Assembly: GCA_964403185.1 (NCBI GenBank)
Contig: CAYOFK010000151.1
Location: 1-6,845 of the forward strand
Direction of reading: 5' to 3'
DNA: 6,845 bases
Origin: CAYOFK01 sp964403185
Lineage (GTDB): Bacteria > Bacteroidota > Bacteroidia > Bacteroidales > VadinHA17
The position numbers and the translations under genes were made by a program. The notes beneath the pieces are model-generated. The model did no database searches. It worked only from the letters and a program-made list of their open reading frames with translations, and had not been told where the DNA came from. Below are positions 1 through 6,766 of this stretch, one piece after another (position 1 is the first letter of the stretch; the number at the start of each line of letters is the position of its first letter).

Positions 1-739
1 AAGTGGCAACAATGGATCCTGGCGAAAAATACTTCCATTCTTTTCTGCGTGCCGGGATTTCATAATATAAAGACGAAATGCCAAAGAAAATCAATGCCAG
101 AAGGATGATCCATTTGGCAACTGAGATCAGGTAATAAGTGAAATTCATCTCAATGATCTCCATTTCCACAAGCTTTGTTAAGGCTGTTTTACCCAGGAGA
201 ATAATAATAATACCGGCTGCCATCATTATGGCAACAAGAAACACCAGGAATAGTGAGGTGATCCGTTGTGATATCCACGACCGGGTTTCAAACTTATGAG
301 CAGATACATTAAAGGCATTGATAAGGGCGTGGATCCCATTTGTTGAAAATATAAGTGTGACCAGGAACATAAAAAACAGCAAGCCCCCGCTGCGTTTTGT
401 GATCACCTGTACCAGGGTGGTTTCGAGCATGGCAAATACATTTTCAGGCAGAATATTGTAAAAGAACTGCACCAACTCTGTCTGGAAATTCTGGATAGGG
501 ATGAATGGAATAAGGGCAAATAAGAAGATTGCAGAGGGTAAAATGGCAATCAATATATTGAATGCTATAGCTGAAGCGCGGGTTACCAGCGCCCCTTTCT
601 GGAATCCCCTGATGAAAAACAGCACCACAAAAAACACTGAGATTCCCTGGAATCCCGGCAATGAATAGGTTCTCAGCCAGGACTGAAACCGTCCGGCAGT
701 GCTGTTTGATTTTTCAATTTGTGAGGATTCTTCCGGCAT
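1..739 (-). CDS. YihY/virulence factor BrkB family membrane protein, C-terminus off the left edge
   Basis: The reading frame is open from an ATG at 739 to the window edge and gives 246 residues beginning MPEESSQIEK. An in-frame TGA lies five codons upstream, so this ATG is the first possible one; no Shine-Dalgarno is visible. The family is usually about 270-330 residues, so the last few dozen residues are missing. Hydrophobic segments lie near residues 33-45, 56-80, 118-135, 161-183 and 207-226, fitting a polytopic inner-membrane protein. Family-like signatures are R54 followed by ASAIAFNILIAILPS, the INAFNVS stretch at 140-146 with a basic KFETRSWISQR segment after it, and FSPGSIVAT at 238-246. 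Members were once called ribonuclease BN by mistake; their molecular role is not established. It lies 110 bp after nadC on the same strand. That gap has no clear promoter or strong hairpin, so co-transcription with nadC is possible but not shown. Confidence 0.9.
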   Translation of the reverse strand, partial: MPEESSQIEKSNSTAGRFQSWLRTYSLPGFQGISVFFVVLFFIRGFQKGALVTRASAIAFNILIAILPSAIFLFALIPFIPIQNFQTELVQFFYNILPENVFAMLETTLVQVITKRSGGLLFFMFLVTLIFSTNGIHALINAFNVSAHKFETRSWISQRITSLFLVFLVAIMMAAGIIIILLGKTALTKLVEMEIIEMNFTYYLISVAKWIILLALIFFGISSLYYEIPARRKEWKYFSPGSIVAT

Positions 740-849
740 GTATTGAGGGTGTCATTACAATCAGAACACTAAAAAAACTCCGGTCAGGGATGAGTTGTAT
801 TTTCCTGTTTCCATTATATATTTTTCAGGATTCAAACTGGTTCATAAAT

Positions 850-1692
850 TTAAATTGTTTTCAAACTAAGATCGAGACTTTTGATATGATGGGTGAGGGC
901 TCCAACCGAAATGAAATCCACACCGCACAATGCATAATCTCTGATATTGTCAAGGGTGATACGGCCGGATGATTCGGTTTCAAATGATCCGTTGATTTTA
1001 CGGACAGCCTGCAAGGTGTCTTCCGGAGAGAAATTGTCGAGCATGATCCGGGTCACACCTCCATGGCTCAGTATCTTTTCAACATCCTTCAGGTTGCCGG
1101 CTTCAATTTCAACGGGAAGTTCAATTCTTTGATCTTTAAAATACCTGTGCACACGATCAATGGCCATTTCAATGCCCCCGGCCATATCGATATGGTTGTC
1201 CTTGATCAGTATCATATCGTAAAGCCCCATACGGTGGTTAAAAGCCCCTCCGATCCGTACGGCTTCCTTTTCAAAATGCCGGAGGCCTGGACTGGTTTTA
1301 CGGGTATCCAGAACTTTAGTATGCAGTCCCTGAAGTTTATCAACATAAAGCCTGGCAGTTGTAGCAATGCCACTCATTCGTTGAATAAAATTCAATGCCA
1401 GGCGTTCAGCCTGTAGCAGAGACCTTGAAGGCCCGCCTGCCCTCAGGACTACATCACCGGGCACCATAACATATCCATCTTTATTATGATATTCAACGAC
1501 AATGGCCGGGTCAATTATCCGGAAAACTTTTAATGCAACCCTGATGCCTGCAAGCATTCCCGGTTCTTTTGCCAGAAGCAATGTTTTATCGGTGCTTTCG
1601 GACGGGATGCATGCCAGGGAAGTAATGTCCCCCTTGCCCAGGTCCTCCTCAATAGCCAGTTGAATTAACTTGTCTTCAAGAGTGTTATTCAT
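850..1692 (-). CDS. nadC: Nicotinate-nucleotide pyrophosphorylase (carboxylating), i.e. quinolinate phosphoribosyltransferase
   Basis: This cytoplasmic enzyme converts quinolinate and PRPP to nicotinate mononucleotide, CO2 and pyrophosphate, the step where the de novo route joins the common NAD pathway. The 280 residues are full length for the family. The N-terminal domain starts with IEEDLGKGDITS (14-25) and includes PGMLAGI (44-50). The barrel carries ERLALNFIQRMSGIAT (96-111), the PRPP/quinolinate-binding DTRKT (129-133), GGAFNHRMGL (148-157), LIKDNH (162-167), EIEAGN (195-200), MLDNFSP (217-223) and the closing GVDFISVGALTHH (257-269) with LDLSLK. All expected substrate-binding basic and acidic residues appear present. 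The ATG overlaps the end of the upstream DUF4783 gene by 8 bp (ATGAATAA), suggesting translational coupling. nadA and nadB are not in the window, so the source of quinolinate cannot be judged here. The next gene on the strand is the BrkB-family protein. Confidence 0.97.
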   Translation of the reverse strand: MNNTLEDKLIQLAIEEDLGKGDITSLACIPSESTDKTLLLAKEPGMLAGIRVALKVFRIIDPAIVVEYHNKDGYVMVPGDVVLRAGGPSRSLLQAERLALNFIQRMSGIATTARLYVDKLQGLHTKVLDTRKTSPGLRHFEKEAVRIGGAFNHRMGLYDMILIKDNHIDMAGGIEMAIDRVHRYFKDQRIELPVEIEAGNLKDVEKILSHGGVTRIMLDNFSPEDTLQAVRKINGSFETESSGRITLDNIRDYALCGVDFISVGALTHHIKSLDLSLKTI

Positions 1693-2080
1693 TCTCTTTT
1701 TCTATACGAAACTGATGAATGAGTGATGCACTGCCTTTGCCTTTCAAAAGAAAATATACACGATAGGACTCATTGGCGGTTTCAAGGCTTCCAATTCCAT
1801 ATTTTGATTCGGCTTTCCCGCCCTGGTGAAGGAGTGAGAACTTTTTGGGAGGATTCTTCGAGAAAAAATCCTTCAGTATCATCTCAGATTGGGATTTGCT
1901 GTAAATACCTTCTCTATCAAGGATGACCATTTCAACACTTTCATTCATGTATTTTATCAGCTCAGAGGCATTGCCAGCCTTTAGGGCCATGGAGATGCCC
2001 CGCGGAATTTCGCTTGTATTCTGTGCGCTGAGCCCATTAAATACAGACATTAATAATATGAATATGAATATTTTTTTCAT
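1685..2080 (-). CDS. Secreted DUF4783-family protein of unknown function
   Basis: The product has 131 residues. It begins with a clear signal peptide: MKK, a hydrophobic core at 4-14, and a likely signal peptidase I cut after LSA at about residue 19, so the mature protein of about 112 residues should be periplasmic or exported. No lipobox cysteine is seen. The mature part matches my recollection of DUF4783: GNASELIKYMNESVEMVI (36-53), REGIYSKSQSEMILKDFF (56-73), NPPKKFSLLHQG (76-87), the YGIGSLET strand (94-101), YRVYFLLKG (106-114) and the closing HQFRIE (122-127). The alternating helix and strand pattern suggests a small NTF2-like fold, which is inference. No function is known to me. It appears to be first in a minus-strand group with nadC, whose start codon overlaps its stop. 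The ATG gives the complete signal peptide and is the natural start. I found no convincing promoter directly upstream. Confidence 0.85.
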   Translation of the reverse strand: MKKIFIFILLMSVFNGLSAQNTSEIPRGISMALKAGNASELIKYMNESVEMVILDREGIYSKSQSEMILKDFFSKNPPKKFSLLHQGGKAESKYGIGSLETANESYRVYFLLKGKGSASLIHQFRIEKENE

Positions 2081-2117
2081 CTGTTTACGAATTTATTTTC
2101 GTTTATCAAATGCCCGC

Positions 2118-2157
2118 CTGCTGCGCCTTCCATAGGCCGCCAAAGGCTTGCCGGCAG
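2118..2157. repeat. Imperfect GC-rich inverted repeat
   Basis: CTGCTG then GCCTT (2118-2129) can pair with AAGGC then CGGCAG (2143-2157), giving 11 pairs with one non-Watson-Crick position and an asymmetric internal loop. Smaller alternative hairpins exist inside it: GCCT with AGGC around 5 bases at 2125-2137, and the 8-bp palindrome TGCCGGCA at 2149-2156. There is no U-tract on either side, so it does not look like an intrinsic terminator. It lies 38 bp or more upstream of the DUF4783 start, inside the GC-rich block. Confidence 0.4.
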
Positions 2158-2246
2158 CCCTGTGCCCGGTAATTTACGTCTCCGCTATCACCCCCGATAC
2201 AACCAGGGCGAGCAAAGAAAGGTTATTATTCACTTTGTTCATGAGA

Positions 2247-2270
2247 TCGCTCCGCTAAGTTCGCTTCGCT
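2247..2270. repeat. Short direct repeat TCGCTCCGCT / TCGCTTCGCT
   Basis: Two 10-base units differing at one position (2247-2256 and 2261-2270) are separated by AAGT. Read on the other strand they give the GCGAAGCGA and GCGGAGCGA words common in extragenic repetitive DNA. No gene reads through them convincingly. They support the view that this part of the gap is repeat-derived rather than purely regulatory. Confidence 0.45.
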
Positions 2271-2489
2271 CATTCCATGTGCTCAAACGTCCTGCGATAC
2301 GCGGGCGCCGGAACAAGACCGGAAAGTCAGGCCTGGTAAATATAGATGGAGGTCTCATAAATATCATTGCACCTGAATGCAACACAACAAAAAACAAACC
2401 AATATTTAATGCAATTTAACAATTTTCAGTAAAATGGGTTTGAAATGGGAGTTGTCGGGTAAAATAACCGGCCCTGGCATTGAAATTGT

Positions 2490-2497
2490 TACATTTG
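2490..2497 (+). promoter_or_regulatory. Possible Bacteroidetes-type -7 element for rlmH
   Basis: TACATTTG matches the TAnnTTTG consensus used by the primary sigma factor of Bacteroidetes. It ends 24 bp before the preferred rlmH ATG, so transcription would begin roughly 15-20 bases before it, leaving a short leader. No good TTTG-type -33 element is seen at the usual distance, which lowers confidence. If real, it rules out the alternative in-frame TTG start at 2480, which lies upstream of it. Confidence 0.3.
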
Positions 2498-2521
2498 ACT
2501 AAGAAATTTTTTATTGCCTTT

Positions 2522-2995
2522 ATGAGATTCAGGCTATTGCTTATTGGTGAAACCCATCCTGACTACCTTCAGACAGGCATCAACCTTTATGAAAAGCGTA
2601 TTCAAAGGTATGTGAAATTTGAAATCGAAGTCATACCGGATGTCCGAAATGCAGGTAATATGAAACCTGATGGTCTGAAAGCGGCTGAGGGTGCTCTGTT
2701 GCTGAAAAGAATACGGAAAAATGAAACCCTCATTTTACTTGATGAAAGAGGAAAGCGGATGGATTCAACAGAGCTTTCCGGTTTTCTCGAAAACCAAATG
2801 ATTTTTGGCAGGAAGGCCCTTACTTTTATGATTGGCGGTGCTTATGGGTTTTCAGAGGAAGTGTATGCACGGACAGTCCATCAGATCAGCCTTTCCAGGA
2901 TGACCTTTTCCCATCAACTTGCCCGGCTGATATTTCTTGAACAATTATACCGGGCTTTCACGATCATCAAAGGCGAACCCTACCATCATGGTTGA
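2522..2995 (+). CDS. rlmH: 23S rRNA (pseudouridine-1915-N3)-methyltransferase RlmH
   Basis: RlmH is a small SPOUT-class, SAM-dependent enzyme that methylates N3 of pseudouridine 1915 in helix 69 of 23S rRNA, acting on assembled ribosomes as a dimer. From the ATG at 2522 the protein has 157 residues, the usual family length (about 155-160). A longer in-frame reading from a TTG at 2480 adds 14 unmatched residues and is rejected. Visible signatures are the N-terminal strand MRFRLLLIGE, LDERGK (73-78), the SAM-binding knot loop MIGGAYGF (103-110), SLSRMTFSHQLARLIFLEQL (123-142), YRAF (143-146) and the C-terminal EPYHHG (152-157), whose tyrosine-histidine end is typical. No Shine-Dalgarno is seen, as is usual in Bacteroidetes. 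It is divergent from the DUF4783-nadC group, and the kinase gene follows after 52 bp on the same strand. Confidence 0.97.
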   Translation: MRFRLLLIGETHPDYLQTGINLYEKRIQRYVKFEIEVIPDVRNAGNMKPDGLKAAEGALLLKRIRKNETLILLDERGKRMDSTELSGFLENQMIFGRKALTFMIGGAYGFSEEVYARTVHQISLSRMTFSHQLARLIFLEQLYRAFTIIKGEPYHHG

Positions 2996-3047
2996 TATTG
3001 ATGCCTGTTTTTTTTACATTAGAAAATGATTTATTAATTGTAATCTC

Positions 3048-6000
3048 TTGAAAAGGTCCTTCAGATCCGAATATTTCTTCATCCTGGCCTTATTGTTTCT
3101 GGCTTCAGGTGTTCTGTTTGAGCTGTATCCGGGAATTACAGATAATCCGGAAAGGGCTTCCAGACGGTTCCAGGCTGAGTTATCTGAAAAGGAGTTCAAA
3201 ATAGGATCCACCATGGATGCTCTGGCGGCTGAATTTAAGGATCCAGGCAATTCCTTCGTCTTTCTTGAAAATGAGCACCTTGGAAAATACCTCCAAAGAA
3301 ATGGATTTACCTTCCTGTTTTTTGTTCAGGATACCCTGAAAGCATGGACAGATAAAGGCATCCAGACCAGGGAAGTATTTTCAGAAACCAAACTTAATAA
3401 TAAACTGGTATTCCTTGGAAATGCATGGTACGAAACCACTACCCGCCTGGTTTCAGACAGCCTGAGAATTACGGGACTGATCCTTATCAGGCATGAATAT
3501 ATTTACCAGAATACCTTTTTAAATAATTCATTTCAGAAGGGTTTTAAATTACCAGATTGTGTCCTTCTCTCGCAAAATCCGGTTGAAGGCGGTTATGCAA
3601 TTAATGATGACACGGGAGAATTTATCTTCAGCCTTGTGTTTCCCACGGTTAATGTGTGTGCAATCTCAGGCATTCCCTATGCCGCAAGTTTTTACATCAT
3701 AGGATTTTTTATGTTGCTTCTTGGGGCACAACGGCTGCTCAGGCTTTTACGGAAATGGATACCCATTAACTGGGGGATCCTGATGCTTGGTTTCATATTA
3801 TTGGTAATCAGCCGATTACTCTTTTATTTTAAACTTCCTTCACCGGTTTTTGACCTGGAACTCTTCTCACCCTATTACTTTGCTCTTTCAAACGGATGTT
3901 CTTCACTGGGACATTTACTGACCAATGCCATTCTTATTTTTTATTTTTCCTTTATTTTCTACCGGGATTTCGACTATAACCGGTGGGTTAAAAATGACCG
4001 GAGAATAACTTTTTTCTTCACCAGCCTGGCATCGTTTTCAGTGGGATCCCTGATCTTTGGGTATGATGTATATATTTTTAAGAGCCTGATATCCAGTTCG
4101 GATATTGTATTTGAACCCTATAAGATACTGAATCTGAGTTTTTTCAGCCTTACAGGATACCTCGCCGTTGTATTGCTGTTTTTTTCCACAGGTTTGTTCT
4201 TCTTTAAAATCATCAACGCAGGGAAACAAAATCATTACAAATTTCATTACCTGATGGCATGGCTGTTAAGCCTGATGGTCTTTGTGTTGTTATTTTTTGT
4301 TCAGAATCCGCGTTTTGACCTGGTCAGCCTTATTTTTTTTATGATACTTGTAATGCTGATTTACAGGTTGTCTCCCCACCTGAACTTTATTGCCCTGATT
4401 TTGTTTTCCATAATTTTCAGTGTGTATTCCACCTGGATCATTGTAAGTATTTCAGAACGCAATGAATTGTATGAAAGGGAAGTGATGGCATTGAGCCTAA
4501 GCGCTGAACAGGATCCTGTGGCGGAGCTGTTGCTGGAAAGCATGGGTGCGCAGATCCGTGAAGATGGTGTTTTACAGAAGCTGATGGCGGCGGAGGAGTT
4601 TATGGATGCCGATGTGGATGAGGTTTTCAACTATTTATTAAGCAAATACTATAAGGGCTACTGGGAAAAATATGAATTCAGACTGACCCTGTGTACCCCC
4701 GGATCAGAGATTTATGTGGATGAAACCAGCAGGGGTTCCTGTGTTGAGTTTTTCAGGACCCTTATTGACAGTTTCGGGCAGCCCCTTGAGGCATCCGGAT
4801 TTTATTTCCTTGATAGCGGCGGGGATCAAACCTCCTATGTGGGTTTCTTTTCTTTTCAAAGAAAGGACGATACATTAAGAAATTCCATATTTCTGGAGCT
4901 TGATTCAAAGGCTTTTCTCAGGCAGATGGGGTATCCCGAATTGCTTCTCGATGAGAAGATCCTGAGCCCGCTGCCGGTGTATGAATATTCCTTTGCAAAA
5001 TACCGGAGTGGGAACCTGATTCAACAATCGGGCGATTATAAGTACAGCCTCAGTGACCGCATATTTATAGAAACGGATGAAGAGTTCTCCGAAGTTCAGA
5101 TCGGAGGTTTTAACCATCTGGTTTATCAGGCAGGACAGGACCGGACCATTATTGTCAGCCAGGAAAAGCTAAGCATCATCAACTTGTTCATTTCTTTTTC
5201 TTACCTGTTTGTTTTTTTATTTTTCCTTTCCGCCATCATTTACCGGGCATCTTCTCCCAGGATATTATTCGTGCAAAAAACATCCCTCCTCAAAGATAAG
5301 ATCCAATTGTGGATGATATCTATATTGTTTGTATCTCTCATCTTTATTGGGGCCGGAGCGGTATATTTCAGTTTAAGCCAATACCGGGAGAAGCAGGATG
5401 ACAACCTCAGGGAAAAGATTCAATCGGTTTACGTGGAACTCGAACATAAGCTCGGGTTTGTTGAAGAACTGGACGGGAATTGGTCCCAGGATCAATATGC
5501 CAATCTGGATGAACTGCTCATAAAGTTCTCGAATGTTTTCTTTACGGATATTCATTTATTTGACCCGTCGGGGACTCTTCTGGCCACTTCGCGATCTGAG
5601 ATCTTTGAGCGGGGACTCACCGGATTTAAAATGGATTACAGGGCATACAGAGAACTGCACGAGCGAATGCGTGCTGAATTTGTACTGGAGGAATCCATAG
5701 GAGATTTTAAATTCTTATCGGCATATGTGCCCTTTACCAATGCAGAAAACAAACTGCTGGCTTACCTGAACCTGCCTTATTTTACCAGGCAGAGTACCCT
5801 CACCGGTGAAATCACCAACCTGGTGGTGGGGATCGTGAATTTTTCCATGGTAATGGTACTGCTGGTCCTTGTGCTGTCGGTGATCATCTCCAACCAGATC
5901 ACCAGGCCCCTGAAACAGATCCAGGAAAAGATAGGAGCCATTAAGCTGGGGAAAAAGAGTGAACCTATTATTTACCCTGTAGATGATGAAATTGGTAGTT

Positions 6001-6761
6001 TGGTTCAGGAGTATAACCGCATGATAGAAGAGCTGGCGAAAAGCGCCGAAGCCCTGGCCAGATCGGAAAGGGAAACGGCCTGGCGTGAAATGGCACGGCA
6101 GATTGCTCATGAAATAAAAAACCCGCTCACACCTATGAAGCTGAGTATCCAGCATTTGAAAAGGGCCTGGGACGACAGGGTTCCAGATTGGGATGTTCAA
6201 TTAAAAAAGATCTCAGAAACCCTGATTGAACAAATTGACAACCTGTCATCTATTGCTTCGGCCTTTTCCAGCTTTGCAGAGATGCCCGGAACCAGAAATG
6301 CAAAGATCGATCTGATATCCATCATTCACAACAGGGTGTCGCTTTTTGCAAGTAATAAAAAAATTTCATTTTCATTGGATTTTGGAGACCATAAAGACGC
6401 ATTCATTTTTGCTGATGAAAACCAGTTCTTAAGGGTGTTCAATAACCTGATACAAAATGCCATCCAGTCTATCCCTGAAAACAGGAAAGGCCATATCCGT
6501 ATCCGGTTGAGGTCGGGAAAGAAAGAACATACCATTCAACTGGAGGACAACGGATCGGGCATCCCACAGGATTTGGGAGACAAGTTGTTCGAACCCAACT
6601 TTACGACAAAATCCAGTGGCATGGGACTGGGACTGGCCATTGTGAAGAGCATTATTGAAGACGCAGGCGGCACCATTAGCTACAAAACCGCGCTTGATGC
6701 CGGCACTACATTCATCTTTAATGTTCCGGTTTTTAAGAGTCCCCCCGGGCTCATACCTTAG
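3048..6761 (+). CDS. Large multi-pass sensor histidine kinase with HAMP domain and NtrY-like H-box
   Basis: The 1237-residue protein should sense a signal at or outside the inner membrane and phosphorylate a response regulator. Predicted membrane segments lie near 9-27, 208-228, 243-261, 288-305, 319-338, 363-388, 400-418, 424-439, 445-467, 711-732, 754-774 and 924-947. Twelve segments put the kinase in the cytoplasm, and the basic loops (228-236, 306-319, 387-399, 733-753) fall on the inside as expected. The three large extracytoplasmic regions are about 28-207, 468-710 and 775-923; the last two look Cache/PAS-like. HAMP spans about 945-1000. The H-box IAHEIKNPLTPMKLS has its phospho-acceptor at H1021 and resembles NtrY. 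N-box FNNLIQNAI (1131-1139), G1 DNGSGIP (1167-1173), F-box LFEPNFTTK (1180-1188) and G2 GMGLGLAIVK (1191-1200) are intact, so it should be active. No receiver domain is fused. The start is TTG: an in-frame TGA lies at 3027, and the next ATG (residue 56) would remove the first membrane segment. Ligand and partner regulator are unknown. Confidence 0.93.
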   Translation: MKRSFRSEYFFILALLFLASGVLFELYPGITDNPERASRRFQAELSEKEFKIGSTMDALAAEFKDPGNSFVFLENEHLGKYLQRNGFTFLFFVQDTLKAWTDKGIQTREVFSETKLNNKLVFLGNAWYETTTRLVSDSLRITGLILIRHEYIYQNTFLNNSFQKGFKLPDCVLLSQNPVEGGYAINDDTGEFIFSLVFPTVNVCAISGIPYAASFYIIGFFMLLLGAQRLLRLLRKWIPINWGILMLGFILLVISRLLFYFKLPSPVFDLELFSPYYFALSNGCSSLGHLLTNAILIFYFSFIFYRDFDYNRWVKNDRRITFFFTSLASFSVGSLIFGYDVYIFKSLISSSDIVFEPYKILNLSFFSLTGYLAVVLLFFSTGLFFFKIINAGKQNHYKFHYLMAWLLSLMVFVLLFFVQNPRFDLVSLIFFMILVMLIYRLSPHLNFIALILFSIIFSVYSTWIIVSISERNELYEREVMALSLSAEQDPVAELLLESMGAQIREDGVLQKLMAAEEFMDADVDEVFNYLLSKYYKGYWEKYEFRLTLCTPGSEIYVDETSRGSCVEFFRTLIDSFGQPLEASGFYFLDSGGDQTSYVGFFSFQRKDDTLRNSIFLELDSKAFLRQMGYPELLLDEKILSPLPVYEYSFAKYRSGNLIQQSGDYKYSLSDRIFIETDEEFSEVQIGGFNHLVYQAGQDRTIIVSQEKLSIINLFISFSYLFVFLFFLSAIIYRASSPRILFVQKTSLLKDKIQLWMISILFVSLIFIGAGAVYFSLSQYREKQDDNLREKIQSVYVELEHKLGFVEELDGNWSQDQYANLDELLIKFSNVFFTDIHLFDPSGTLLATSRSEIFERGLTGFKMDYRAYRELHERMRAEFVLEESIGDFKFLSAYVPFTNAENKLLAYLNLPYFTRQSTLTGEITNLVVGIVNFSMVMVLLVLVLSVIISNQITRPLKQIQEKIGAIKLGKKSEPIIYPVDDEIGSLVQEYNRMIEELAKSAEALARSERETAWREMARQIAHEIKNPLTPMKLSIQHLKRAWDDRVPDWDVQLKKISETLIEQIDNLSSIASAFSSFAEMPGTRNAKIDLISIIHNRVSLFASNKKISFSLDFGDHKDAFIFADENQFLRVFNNLIQNAIQSIPENRKGHIRIRLRSGKKEHTIQLEDNGSGIPQDLGDKLFEPNFTTKSSGMGLGLAIVKSIIEDAGGTISYKTALDAGTTFIFNVPVFKSPPGLIP

Positions 6762-6766
6762 TCCAG

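Larger units (their letters stand above)
2081..2521. other. Divergent intergenic region with a GC-rich, repeat-like centre
   Basis: This gap of about 440 bp separates the divergent DUF4783 and rlmH genes and must hold both promoters. The edges are AT-rich (11 of 60 bases are G or C at 2041-2100; 21 of 60 at 2341-2400). The centre is not: 43 of 60 at 2111-2170 and 36 of 60 at 2281-2340. I see no protein-like reading frame. An 85-codon frame opening with GTG at 2162 has random-looking composition, and two 22-codon frames (2174-2242 minus, 2434-2502 plus) lack support. Next to the DUF4783 start is a short palindrome, ACGAA and TTCGT around 6 bp (2087-2102), which may be chance. The centre looks like a dispersed non-coding repeat or its remains; this is inference from composition and internal repetition. 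Confidence 0.5.

Noticed and set aside
740..849. Promoter or terminator in the 110 bp between nadC and the BrkB-family gene
   Set aside because: On the minus strand a TATAAT-like word and a run of seven T after a 4-bp ACTC/GAGT stem can be seen, but spacing and stem length are poor and no TAnnTTTG element is present.
2162..2419. 85-codon plus-strand reading frame opening with GTG in the divergent gap
   Set aside because: It runs across the GC-rich repeats, has random-looking composition with no recognisable domain or hydrophobic pattern, and no start-site support. It is best explained as chance openness of a repeat.
2434..2502. 22-codon plus-strand frame (MGLKWELSGKITGPGIEIVT...) just before rlmH
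   Set aside because: No ribosome-binding or promoter support, and its end overlaps the candidate rlmH -7 element. It has no attenuator-like codon run or following terminator hairpins, so a leader-peptide role is not supported.
2480..2521. 14-residue N-terminal extension of RlmH from a TTG start
   Set aside because: It makes the protein longer than the family norm, the added residues do not resemble RlmH, and the ATG at 2522 gives the standard MRFRLLLIGE start.
2982..3015. Possible intrinsic terminator between rlmH and the kinase: a small hairpin followed by eight T
   Set aside because: The T-run at 3008-3015 is real, but the best stems before it are only 4-5 bp and AT-rich (CATCA with TGATG, or ACCA with TGGT). 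It is too weak to call, so read-through into the kinase gene remains possible.
5715..6200. 161-codon minus-strand frame inside the kinase gene, and similar antisense frames
   Set aside because: These are shadows of the strongly supported kinase reading frame; none has a recognisable domain or independent start signal.
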